Notes under the pieces: model-generated
Database searches by the model: none
What the model was told of the DNA's origin: nothing
The model's input: the letters and a program-made list of their open reading frames with translations, nothing else
Assembly (NCBI GenBank): GCA_031555315.1
Contig: JAVBUO010000013.1
Coordinates: 18,569 to 82,568, forward strand
DNA: 64,000 bases
Source: JAVBJV01 sp031555315
GTDB taxonomy: Bacteria > Pseudomonadota > Alphaproteobacteria > Acetobacterales > Acetobacteraceae
Reading direction: 5' to 3'
Position numbers and translations under genes: made by a program
In this document: in pieces, positions 27,774 through 35,546 of the stretch
Layout of the letters: every line of letters starts with the position of its first letter
Numbering within the stretch: the first letter of the stretch is position 1

Positions 27774-28588
27774 GCGAGACCGGTCTGCGCGCGCGTTATC
27801 CGCTTGTTTTCCGCCCGCGCCCATGGCGTCGCGCACTGTACATCGGCGGCGCGGCACTATTCTGTGCGTGGCTGGGCGCGGTGCTGACCTGGTTCGACAT
27901 CACGCCGGCGCGGTTGTGGAACGGTGCAGGCGGGCTGTTCAGGATCGTCGTGATGATGATCCCGCCGAGCCCCGGCGAGCTGCGGGGCGAGATCCTGCGC
28001 GGTCTGGCCGAAAGCGTCGCGATGGCGTTTCTGGGCACGCTGCTGGCGGCGATCGTCGCGGTGCCGCTGGGGTTTTTAGGGGCGCGCAACATCGTCACCA
28101 ACGTGCTGGTGCATTTTTCGGTCCGCCGTTTGTTCGACGGTGTGCGCGGCATCGACCAGCTGATCTGGGCGCTGGCCTTCGTGCGTGCCGTGGGGCTGGG
28201 GCCGCTGGCCGGGGTGCTGGCGATCTTCGTCGTCGATGTCGCCGTGCTGTCCAAACTGTATGCCGAGGCGATCGAAAATGCCGATCGCAAACCGGCCGAG
28301 GGCGTGCGCGCCACGGGGGCGGGCCGGCTGCTGACCATCCGCTTCGGCCTGCTGCCGCAGGTGCTGCCGGTGATGCTGGCGCAGGCGCTGTATTTCTTCG
28401 AGAGCAACACACGTTCCGCCGCCATTCTGGGCGTGGTTGGCGCGGGTGGCATCGGCCTGCAGATCGCCGAGCGCATCAAGATCCGTTACTGGGACGAGGT
28501 GGCGTTCATTATCCTGATGATCCTGATCACCGTGGCGCTGATCGATTATGTTTCGGGCAAGCTGCGGCGCAGATTGATCAATTCATAA
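27770..28588 (+). CDS. phnE: Phosphonate ABC transporter, permease 2
   Basis: This 272-residue second PhnE-type permease has the EAA loop ENADRKPAEGVRATGAGRLL and the block GVVGAGGIGLQIAERIKIRYWDE near the C-terminus. It is clearly related to permease 1 but more typical of PhnE, with FLGARNIVTN after helix 2. The pair phnE1-phnE2 is common in proteobacterial phosphonate importers. It is the last gene of the operon and overlaps the convergent SDR gene by six bases. No catabolic phn gene follows. Confidence 0.93.
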   Translation: MSETGLRARYPLVFRPRPWRRALYIGGAALFCAWLGAVLTWFDITPARLWNGAGGLFRIVVMMIPPSPGELRGEILRGLAESVAMAFLGTLLAAIVAVPLGFLGARNIVTNVLVHFSVRRLFDGVRGIDQLIWALAFVRAVGLGPLAGVLAIFVVDVAVLSKLYAEAIENADRKPAEGVRATGAGRLLTIRFGLLPQVLPVMLAQALYFFESNTRSAAILGVVGAGGIGLQIAERIKIRYWDEVAFIILMILITVALIDYVSGKLRRRLINS

Positions 28589-29374
28589 AGGGTCCTTGCC
28601 CGGCGGAATGCTGAGCAGGAAGCTGGAAAGGCGCGGCGGCAAGCGGCCCACGCAACGCGCCGCCAGCGCCATCCACCATGGAAAGGCGATGCGGCGGCGG
28701 TTGTTGGCCATGCCGCGCAGAATCTTGTGGGCGGCATGGTGCGCATCCATCAGTCCCGGCATCAGGAACTTGTTACGCGCCGTCATCGCGGTGCGGATAT
28801 AGCCGGGGCAGATGCTCGACAGCGCGATACCCTGCTGGCGCGCGCTGTGCGCGGTGGCGACGGTCCACGTATCGGCGGCGGCTTTCGATGCACAATAGGC
28901 GGGGGCGCCCGGCGCCGGCACGAAGGCGGCGACCGAGGCGATCACCCCGATCCGCCCGCGCAAACTGTCCTCGCCGAACGGCTGTTCCGCCATCACCTGC
29001 ATGGCGGGCAGCACGGTGTTCAGCACGCCGGTCAGGTTGGTATCGAAGATACGCCGCGTCTGCTCCGGGTTTTCCGGCCCGCTGCCCGCGTTACCGGCCG
29101 AAATGCCGGCGTTGGCGAACACGATATCCAGTCGCCCCGCACCGGTGATCCAGTCCTGCATCGCGCTGGCGTCGGTCACGTCCAGCACGCGGGTCGTGAC
29201 GCTGGCGCCCTGATCGCGGCAGCGTTGCGCGATGTCGTCCAGCCGCGCGGCGTCGCGGCCCGACAGGTGCAGCACGGCATCGGGGCGGGCCAGCGCCAGG
29301 GCCAGCGCGCGCCCGATGCCCGAGGACGCGCCGGTGATCAGCGCGTGGCGGAAACGGGGGAAACGGTCGTTCAT
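28583..29374 (-). CDS. Short-chain dehydrogenase/reductase
   Basis: This 263-residue classical SDR has the NAD(P) motif TGASSGIG near residues 15-22, FANAGISAG, a catalytic Ser in VIASVAAF and the YCASKAA triad segment (Tyr and Lys). The C-terminus is extended and basic-hydrophobic (RIAFPWWMALAARCVGRLPP), as in membrane-associated SDRs acting on lipids. The start at 29374 directly precedes the MNDRFPRFRHALITG core; a much longer frame upstream is the antisense of yicC. The substrate is unknown. It is convergent with phnE2 and divergent from yicC by 38 bases. Confidence 0.85.
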   Translation of the reverse strand: MNDRFPRFRHALITGASSGIGRALALALARPDAVLHLSGRDAARLDDIAQRCRDQGASVTTRVLDVTDASAMQDWITGAGRLDIVFANAGISAGNAGSGPENPEQTRRIFDTNLTGVLNTVLPAMQVMAEQPFGEDSLRGRIGVIASVAAFVPAPGAPAYCASKAAADTWTVATAHSARQQGIALSSICPGYIRTAMTARNKFLMPGLMDAHHAAHKILRGMANNRRRIAFPWWMALAARCVGRLPPRLSSFLLSIPPGKDPL

Positions 29375-29412
29375 GCTTGAAGGATATAGCCGGTCCTGCC
29401 AGAAGTCGCGCC

Positions 29413-30303
29413 ATGGGAAATCTGGCGAGCATGACCGGCTTTGGCCGGGCGAACGGCGATCAGGCGGGTGTGGCCTGGGTGTGGGAACTGCGCAGCGTGA
29501 ACGGGCGCGGGCTGGATGTGCGGCTGCGGGTGCCGAACGGTATGGACGCGCTGGAGGCCGGCCTGCGCGAGGAAGCTGCCCGCCTGCTGAAACGCGGCAA
29601 TGTTTCCGCCACGCTGAACCTGAAGCGCGAGGACGCCGCGCAGCTGACGCCCGATCCCGCCGCGCTGGCGCAGGTGCTGGCGCTGGCGCTGGATCTGGCG
29701 CGGCAGATCCCCGGCGCGCCCGCCCCGCGGGCCGAGACGCTGCTGGCGCTGCCCGGCGTGCTGAAGACCGCACAGCCCCAACCCGACGAGGCGGCCGAGG
29801 ACGCCCTGCGCATTGCCTTGCAGGCGGGGTTCCGCGTGGCGCTGGACGGGCTGGTGCAGGCGCGGCTGGCCGAGGGAGCGCGGCTCGGGACGGTGCTGAA
29901 CGCTCTGTTGGACGAGATTGCCGTGCTGCGCACCGCCGCGCTGGCTGAAGCCGCCGCCCAGCCGGCCCAGCAGCAGGAACGCCTGCAGGCCGCGCTGGCC
30001 GAGCTGCTGGACGGCCGCGCGGGGATCAGTGAGGAGCGGCTGGCGCAGGAAGTGGCGTTTCTGGCCGGCAAGTCCGACGTGCGCGAGGAACTGGACCGTC
30101 TGGCCGCGCATATCGACGCGGCGCGCGCGCTGCTGGCCGAAGGGGCGAATGTCGGGCGCAAGCTCGATTTTCTGGTGCAGGAGTTCAACCGCGAGGCCAA
30201 CACATTGTGCAGCAAGTCGGCCAGTGTGAAACTGACGGCGATCGGGCTGGATCTGAAGGCGGCGATCGAACGGTTACGGGAACAGGTTCAGAACATTGAG
30301 TAA
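29413..30303 (+). CDS. yicC: YicC-family endoribonuclease
   Basis: This 296-residue YicC/YloC protein is complete: an N-terminal SMTGFGRA opening, WELRSVNGRGLDVRLRVP, then a long coiled, Ala/Leu-rich middle, and the C-terminal GRKLDFLVQEFNREANTLCSKSA block that defines the family. The family has been linked to RNA cleavage and small-RNA turnover. The start at 29413 is taken because MGNLASMTGFGRA is the conserved beginning. It overlaps gmk by eight bases. In many alphaproteobacteria yicC-gmk follows mltG; here mltG is about 28 kb away. Confidence 0.93.
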   Translation: MGNLASMTGFGRANGDQAGVAWVWELRSVNGRGLDVRLRVPNGMDALEAGLREEAARLLKRGNVSATLNLKREDAAQLTPDPAALAQVLALALDLARQIPGAPAPRAETLLALPGVLKTAQPQPDEAAEDALRIALQAGFRVALDGLVQARLAEGARLGTVLNALLDEIAVLRTAALAEAAAQPAQQQERLQAALAELLDGRAGISEERLAQEVAFLAGKSDVREELDRLAAHIDAARALLAEGANVGRKLDFLVQEFNREANTLCSKSASVKLTAIGLDLKAAIERLREQVQNIE

Positions 30304-30916
30304 CGATATCCGCCGCCGTGGTCTGTGTCTGGTGCTGGCGGCACCATCGGGGGCTGGGAAAAGCTCGATCGCGCGGGCGCTGCGCGAAGGCGACCCTGGT
30401 CTCGGCCTGTCGGTCAGCGCCACCACCCGCGCCCCGCGCACAGGCGAGGTCGAGGGCGAGCATTATTACTTCCGCACGCAGGCGCAGTTCGACGCGATGG
30501 TGAAGAACGGCGAGCTGCTGGAACATGCCCGGGTGTTCGAGCGCAGCTACGGCACGCCGCGCGCCCCGGTCGAGGCGATGCTGGCCGCGGGCCGTGACGT
30601 TCTGTTCGACATCGACTGGCAGGGGCATCTGCAATTGCGCGCCGCGCTGCCCGGTGACGTGATCGGCGTATATGTGCTGCCGCCGAGCATGGCCGATCTG
30701 CTGACGCGCCTGCGCGGGCGCGGCGATACGCCCGAGGATGTGGCGACGCGCATGGCCGAGGCACGGGACGAGATCTCGCACTGGGGCGATTTCGATTATG
30801 CGATCGTCAACCGCGATCTCGATCAGGCGGTAAACGATGTGCGCGCGGTGCTGCGCGCGGCGCGGCTGGCGCGGGTGCGTCAGACCGGGTTGGCCGGTTT
30901 CATCGCCGGACTGTGA
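30296..30916 (+). CDS. gmk: Guanylate kinase
   Basis: This 206-residue guanylate kinase makes GDP from GMP and ATP and is essential for GTP supply. The P-loop APSGAGKSS lies at residues 16-24, followed by the GMP-binding SVSATTRAPRTGEVEGEHYYF segment, the RSYGTPRAPVEAML block and DIDWQGHLQLR. The only start consistent with the family N-terminus is a TTG at 30296, overlapping the end of yicC by eight bases, so translation is coupled and probably modest. The next gene begins four bases after its stop. Confidence 0.96.
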   Translation: MSNDIRRRGLCLVLAAPSGAGKSSIARALREGDPGLGLSVSATTRAPRTGEVEGEHYYFRTQAQFDAMVKNGELLEHARVFERSYGTPRAPVEAMLAAGRDVLFDIDWQGHLQLRAALPGDVIGVYVLPPSMADLLTRLRGRGDTPEDVATRMAEARDEISHWGDFDYAIVNRDLDQAVNDVRAVLRAARLARVRQTGLAGFIAGL

Positions 30917-30920
30917 ACGG

Positions 30921-31850
30921 ATGAGCGCGGTCGCCGAAGTCGTTGCCCCGATCTTTGCACTGATCCTGATCGGCTGGCTGGCACGGCGCTTCGGGTATGT
31001 CAGCGACGCGGGCGTCGGCGCGCTGAACGATTTCGTGTTCTATCTGGCGACGCCCGCCTTGCTGTTCGCGGCGGTGACCGGGGCGGAATCGCTGGATTTC
31101 GCATCGGTGGTGATCAGCTATTTCAGCATGACGCTGCTGTTGTTCGCGCTATCGGTGCCGCTGGCGATGTGGGCACTGAAGGCCAGCATCCCCGAGGCAT
31201 CGGTGTTCGGGCTGAACGTCACTTACGGCAACACGGTGATGATCGGCATCCCGCTGATCGCCATGGCGTTCGGGCAGGAGGGGCTGGCCAACCTGATCGG
31301 GCTGATCGCGTTCCATGCCACGCTGCTGCTGCCGGTCGCCACCATCCTGATGGAGATCGGCGCCAACCGCAGCGAGGCGAGCATTATCCGTACCCTGCGC
31401 GCCACCTTCATGGCGCTGCTGCGCAACCCGGTGGTGATGGGGATTTTCGTCGGGCTGATGTGGCGCTGGGCGGGCATTCCGGTGCCGTCGGTGCTGAAGC
31501 ATTTCACCGAGATGCTGGGCGCATCGTCGCCGCCGATGGCGCTGCTGTGTCTGGGCGCGTCGCTGCACGGTTTCGCGCGCATGGCGGAAGCCAAGGAAGC
31601 CGCGCTGGCCGGCGTGCTGAAGATGTTCGTGATGCCGGCGATGGTGGCGGCGATGGCCGGCCCGGTGATGGGGCTGCGCGGCGTGCCGTTCGCCGTGGTG
31701 GTGATCACCGCTGCCCTGCCGACGGGCGCCAATGCTTTCGTGCTGGCCCGGCGTTACGCGACGCTGGCCGAACGTTCCGCCACCACGGTGGTGATCTGCA
31801 CGGCGGCCTCGGTGGTGACGCTCGGCCTGCTGATCGCGTGGTTCAGATAG
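30921..31850 (+). CDS. AEC-family (auxin efflux carrier-like) transporter
   Basis: This 309-residue polytopic membrane protein has the usual ten-helix AEC layout in two halves. Typical segments are LNDFVFYLATPALLFAAV after helix 1, NVTYGNTVMIGIPL with the helix-breaking centre of the first half, and ITAALPTGANAFVLARRY for the second. Bacterial members export or import organic acids such as malate. It starts four bases after gmk and is probably co-transcribed with yicC-gmk. Its end abuts the convergent Sufu-domain gene with no spacer. Confidence 0.88.
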   Translation: MSAVAEVVAPIFALILIGWLARRFGYVSDAGVGALNDFVFYLATPALLFAAVTGAESLDFASVVISYFSMTLLLFALSVPLAMWALKASIPEASVFGLNVTYGNTVMIGIPLIAMAFGQEGLANLIGLIAFHATLLLPVATILMEIGANRSEASIIRTLRATFMALLRNPVVMGIFVGLMWRWAGIPVPSVLKHFTEMLGASSPPMALLCLGASLHGFARMAEAKEAALAGVLKMFVMPAMVAAMAGPVMGLRGVPFAVVVITAALPTGANAFVLARRYATLAERSATTVVICTAASVVTLGLLIAWFR

Positions 31851-32576
31851 TCAGAACAATCCGAATAACTTCTTTCTTTGGCACGTGTTGACGCGGTTCA
31901 GATCGACGACTGGCGAGATCCTGTGCCGGCTGAATTTCTGCACCAATGCATCGAACCCGTGTTCCAGCTTGTAGTTCATCTCTTCATCGTAGACGGGGAT
32001 GATCTGCCAGAAGTGTACCTGCCGATCGCCCGGCAGGTTCAGGGTGCAGAATTCGGTTTCCTCCATCGGAACGCTCAGCACGACGCCGTTGAGCTTCGTG
32101 TTGCCGGCGAACGGCTCCGCCGGATGGCCGTTGGGAATCGAATGTCCCTCGAACAGCCAGGTTTCATATTCGACCGGCATACGTGCCAGCATCTTCATAA
32201 AGCCGATCGGCCAATAGGCGCCGTCGTCCTGAAAATTCTCGCCCTGTGCGCCGTCTGGAACCGGCCAGTCGGCGGGCAGGCAGATCATCAGCTCGGCGAA
32301 GCGCCAGTCGCCTTCCATCCTGGCCGGCACGTGCATGGGCAGGGCGCTCATCCCCATGGTCAGGAATGTGTACCAGGGGCGGTCGGGTGTCGGTTCGACG
32401 CAGATGATGTCGATATGCAGTGCGTCCGAGACGATTTCGTGAAACACGCCGTTGAACGGGCCGATATATGTCGCGATATGGCGTTCGATCGCCTTGATCT
32501 GGTCTTCATCCAGATAGGCGGTGGGGTGGTCCGCCGCCGCGCTTCTCTGGGTATGAACATAGGTGGGGCCGGTCAT
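31851..32576 (-). CDS. Suppressor-of-fused domain protein, copy A
   Basis: This 241-residue soluble protein matches the bacterial SUFU-domain family: HIDIICVEPTPDRPWYTFLTMGMSALPM, RFAELMICLPADWPV, YWPIGFMKMLARMP and FWQIIPVYDEEMNYKLEHG. Bacterial members are often immunity or partner proteins of contact-dependent and polymorphic toxins, though most are uncharacterised. The start at 32576 was chosen by fit to copy B; the ribosome site is weak. It lies 44 bases downstream of copy B on the same strand. The C-termini of both copies end in the same KKLFGLF heptapeptide. Confidence 0.85.
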   Translation of the reverse strand: MTGPTYVHTQRSAAADHPTAYLDEDQIKAIERHIATYIGPFNGVFHEIVSDALHIDIICVEPTPDRPWYTFLTMGMSALPMHVPARMEGDWRFAELMICLPADWPVPDGAQGENFQDDGAYWPIGFMKMLARMPVEYETWLFEGHSIPNGHPAEPFAGNTKLNGVVLSVPMEETEFCTLNLPGDRQVHFWQIIPVYDEEMNYKLEHGFDALVQKFSRHRISPVVDLNRVNTCQRKKLFGLF

Positions 32577-32620
32577 GGTGTCTGTTCCGGAGGTGGCTGA
32601 AATATGTGCGCGGTGCGGCT

Positions 32621-33364
32621 TCAGAACAGGCCGAACAGTTTTTTCCGGCACACGTTCGGGCGCTGCGGATCGACGATGGGCGAGATCTCGTGCTTTTCGA
32701 ATCTCTGCAACAGTGTCTCGAAACCATGGCGCAGCTTGAAATCCATTTCTTCGGCGTAGACCGGCATGATCTGCCAGAAATGAATCTTCTGCCCTTCATC
32801 GAGTTCGAGCGAGCAAAAGCCGGTGTTCTCGGTCGGGCGGATCAGCACCGCGCCGCTGAGCTGCGTGTTGCCGGCGAAGGGGCGCGGGGGGTCGTAGTTC
32901 GGGATCGAATGCCCCTCGCACAGCCATGTTCTGTAGGCGGTGGGCAGGCGCGCCAGTGTCTTCATGAAGCTGATCGGCCAGTAGAATACGGCATCGGTGA
33001 AGGTTTCGCCCCGTTCCGGATCGGGAATGGGCCAGTCGGCGGGCAGGCAGACCATCAGTTCGGCAAAGCGCCACTCGCTCTGCAACGGGTCCGGCACATG
33101 CATCGGCAGGGCGCTCATGCCGATGGTGATGAAGGTGTAGCAGGGGCGTTCCGGTGTCGGGTTCACGCAGATGATGTCGACATGCAGTGCATCCGAGGCA
33201 TCGTCGTGAATCACTCCCTCGATCGGGCCGATATACCGGGTGATGTGATCCTCGATCGCCTGTATCTGGGCATCGCAGAGGTAGGTGGTCTCCTGATCTG
33301 CAGCGCAACGCCTTTCCATTTGCATTTCGGCCGGTCCGTAGCTGCTGCGGATCTGATCGGTCAT
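32621..33364 (-). CDS. Suppressor-of-fused domain protein, copy B
   Basis: This 247-residue paralogue of copy A has the same landmarks (HVDIICVNPTPERPCYTFIT, RFAELMVCLPADWPI, YWPISFMKTLARLP, FWQIMPVYAEEMDFKLRHG) and the shared KKLFGLF ending. Similarity runs the full length, so this is a tandem gene duplication that has since diverged, mostly in the N-terminal 25 residues and the middle (SIPNYDPPRP versus SIPNGHPAEP). It is the first of the pair. No toxin gene is visible beside it; the upstream neighbour is rsmA, on the same strand. Confidence 0.85.
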   Translation of the reverse strand: MTDQIRSSYGPAEMQMERRCAADQETTYLCDAQIQAIEDHITRYIGPIEGVIHDDASDALHVDIICVNPTPERPCYTFITIGMSALPMHVPDPLQSEWRFAELMVCLPADWPIPDPERGETFTDAVFYWPISFMKTLARLPTAYRTWLCEGHSIPNYDPPRPFAGNTQLSGAVLIRPTENTGFCSLELDEGQKIHFWQIMPVYAEEMDFKLRHGFETLLQRFEKHEISPIVDPQRPNVCRKKLFGLF

Positions 33365-33412
33365 GACAATCTTCTAACTATAAATAACATGCGCGCGCGT
33401 ATGCTATAGGCG

Positions 33413-34225
33413 TCACAGAAGTGACGCAAGCGCGGCAAACTCTGGTATCGTCAGGGTTTCGGCGCGACGATCGCCGGCGATGCCGGCGCGCGACAGCAAA
33501 GCTTCTCCGCCGATCGACTTCAGCGCGCTGCGCAGCATTTTGCGACGTTGACCGAACGCCGCCGCGGTCAACCGTTCCATCGCCTTGAACAGGGATGGAT
33601 CGGGTTGCTGCGCATGTGGCGTCAACCGCACCACGGCGGACCAGACTTTGGGCGGCGGGCTGAAAGCGGCGGGCGGTATGCGCAGCAGCAGATGTGTCTC
33701 GCATGTCCATTGCGCCAGAACCGCCAGCCGGCCATAGGCGGATGTGCCGGGCATGGCGGCGATACGTTCCGCCACCTCCTGCTGGAACATCAGCACCATA
33801 CACTCGAATGCGGCTGCTTCGCGCAACCAGCGGACCAGCATCGGCGTGCCGGCGTTGTACGGCAGATTGGCGACGATTCTGCGTGGTGCGGGAACCAGGG
33901 CGGGCAGATCCACCTTCAACGCATCGGCTTCCAGCACCTGCAGGCGTGGCTCGGTGGCGGCCAGTTCCTGCAACGCATCGATGGCGCGGCGGTCGATCTC
34001 GATGGCGGTCAGGCCGCGCGCACCGGCATCCAGCAGCGAACGGGTCAACCCGCCGGGACCGGGGCCGACTTCGATGACGTTGGCCTGTGTCAGATCGCCC
34101 GCCAGACGGGCGATCTTGTCGGTCAGGTTGGCGTCCAGCAGGAAATGCTGTCCCAGCGCTTTGCGTGCGTTCAGCCCGTGGCGGGCGATCACGTCACGCA
34201 GTGCTGGGCGCGCGGGTCTGTTCAC
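33413..34225 (-). CDS. rsmA: 16S rRNA dimethyladenosine transferase
   Basis: This 270-residue RsmA/KsgA dimethylates two adjacent adenines in the 3'-terminal hairpin of 16S rRNA, a late quality-control step of 30S assembly. The family opening KALGQHFLLDANLTDKIA (23-40), the SAM loop IEVGPGPGGLTRSLLD (51-66) and the catalytic NLPYNAGTPML are all present, with the small C-terminal helical domain. It follows surA after six bases, the usual lptD-surA-(pdxA)-rsmA order but with pdxA missing from between them. Confidence 0.96.
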   Translation of the reverse strand: MNRPARPALRDVIARHGLNARKALGQHFLLDANLTDKIARLAGDLTQANVIEVGPGPGGLTRSLLDAGARGLTAIEIDRRAIDALQELAATEPRLQVLEADALKVDLPALVPAPRRIVANLPYNAGTPMLVRWLREAAAFECMVLMFQQEVAERIAAMPGTSAYGRLAVLAQWTCETHLLLRIPPAAFSPPPKVWSAVVRLTPHAQQPDPSLFKAMERLTAAAFGQRRKMLRSALKSIGGEALLSRAGIAGDRRAETLTIPEFAALASLL

Positions 34226-34231
34226 CCGCGC

Positions 34232-35521
34232 CTATTCGTTGCGCATGCTGATGTTGGCGCGGCGGCGCAGGTCGCGCATCAACTGGCGCGACTGCTGTTC
34301 CACACGGTCGCGCAGAATGGTGCTGGCGATTTCCTGCGGCGAAATCGCACCGACGTTGCGCTGTTCGCGCGAGCACACCATCATCACCACGATCCCTTCC
34401 TGCGAGATCAGCGGCTGGCTGGCACGGCCGACCGACAGTCCCGACAGCATTTCGCGGAACTGCGGCGGGTTCACCGTTTCCAGTCGTATTTCACCGGGGC
34501 TGCTGGGGCGTGCGTTCCCCGCTGCACGGTTGGCGGCCTCGACCGCATCACAGTTGCGCGCTCCGCCCAAGGCGCGGGCCTTTTCCAGCTGATCGATCTG
34601 CTGCTGGGTCGGCGCCTGCGGGTTGAGCGCCGAGGTGAACGGAAAGAATGCCTGGCGGATGTTCAGGATCGTCGCCATGTCGCGGCCGATGGTGCGCTTG
34701 CCGCGCAGCGTGATGATGGAAAATCCGCCGGGCACGCGTACCGGATTGCTGATCGCGCCGATGGGCATTTGGGGGATCAGACTGGCGATCGCCGGGTCGA
34801 GCTGATCGGCCGTTACCCATCCCAGTTCGCCGCCTTCCAGCGCGGTCGCGCTCTGGCTGAACTGGGCGGCGACCACGGGAAAGGGCGCGCCGGCGCGCAA
34901 CTGGGTGATGACTTCGGTGGTGAACGAACGCGCCTGGCCTTCGCGGCGAGGATCGTCGACCGGGACGAAAATTTCGGCGATCTGATACTCGGTCTGTCCG
35001 GTGCGCGCCTGCTGGGCGCGCAGGCGTTCGTCGACTTCGGCAGGTGAGGGTTCGGCCTGTGCCCCCAGCACCTGACGCAGCACGCGCGTCCAGCCGATCT
35101 GGACGCGGACCTGGTCGATCAGGGTGCGGAATTCCACGCCGCGCCCGGACAGGCGCGCGCGCATCGCGCCCGGCGCCATGCCGTTGCGCTGTTCCAGCCC
35201 GGCGATGGCGTCGGCGATTTCCTGGTCGCTGACCACGATCTGGCGGCGCTGGATTTCCTGCAGGCGCAGGCGTTCGTCGACCAACTGCTTGACGACTTGC
35301 GGCGTCAGCCGGTCCATCACGGCCTGGGTTACCGGCAGGCCCGCGGTCAGGGCGAACAGCCGGCGCCGGTTGGCGACGTCGGTCTGGCTGACGATGTCGC
35401 CGTTGACGACGGCCACGATCCCCATGCGCTGCGCCTGGACCGGCTGGCTGCTGACGAATGGCGCCGCCAGAAACGCAGCCATGCACAGGGTGAAAGCAGA
35501 GGAACGGATTTGCATACGCAT
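34232..35521 (-). CDS. surA: Periplasmic chaperone/peptidyl-prolyl isomerase SurA
   Basis: This 429-residue protein has a signal peptide (MRMQIRSSAFTLCMAAFLAA, cleavage near VQA around residue 30). A SurA N-terminal chaperone domain with GIVAVVNGDIVSQTDV follows, then a parvulin domain (TEYQIAEIFVP, FSQSATALEGGELGWVTADQL, ISNPVRVPGGFSIITLRG). A second parvulin-like region is degenerate or absent, as in many alphaproteobacteria. It escorts outer-membrane proteins, LptD among them, to the BAM machine. Starts at 35521 or 35515 are both possible. The start falls within 26 bases of the lptD stop. Confidence 0.93.
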   Translation of the reverse strand: MRMQIRSSAFTLCMAAFLAAPFVSSQPVQAQRMGIVAVVNGDIVSQTDVANRRRLFALTAGLPVTQAVMDRLTPQVVKQLVDERLRLQEIQRRQIVVSDQEIADAIAGLEQRNGMAPGAMRARLSGRGVEFRTLIDQVRVQIGWTRVLRQVLGAQAEPSPAEVDERLRAQQARTGQTEYQIAEIFVPVDDPRREGQARSFTTEVITQLRAGAPFPVVAAQFSQSATALEGGELGWVTADQLDPAIASLIPQMPIGAISNPVRVPGGFSIITLRGKRTIGRDMATILNIRQAFFPFTSALNPQAPTQQQIDQLEKARALGGARNCDAVEAANRAAGNARPSSPGEIRLETVNPPQFREMLSGLSVGRASQPLISQEGIVVMMVCSREQRNVGAISPQEIASTILRDRVEQQSRQLMRDLRRRANISMRNE

Positions 35522-35546
35522 CGAGGAGTCCGCCTGATTATCTGTT

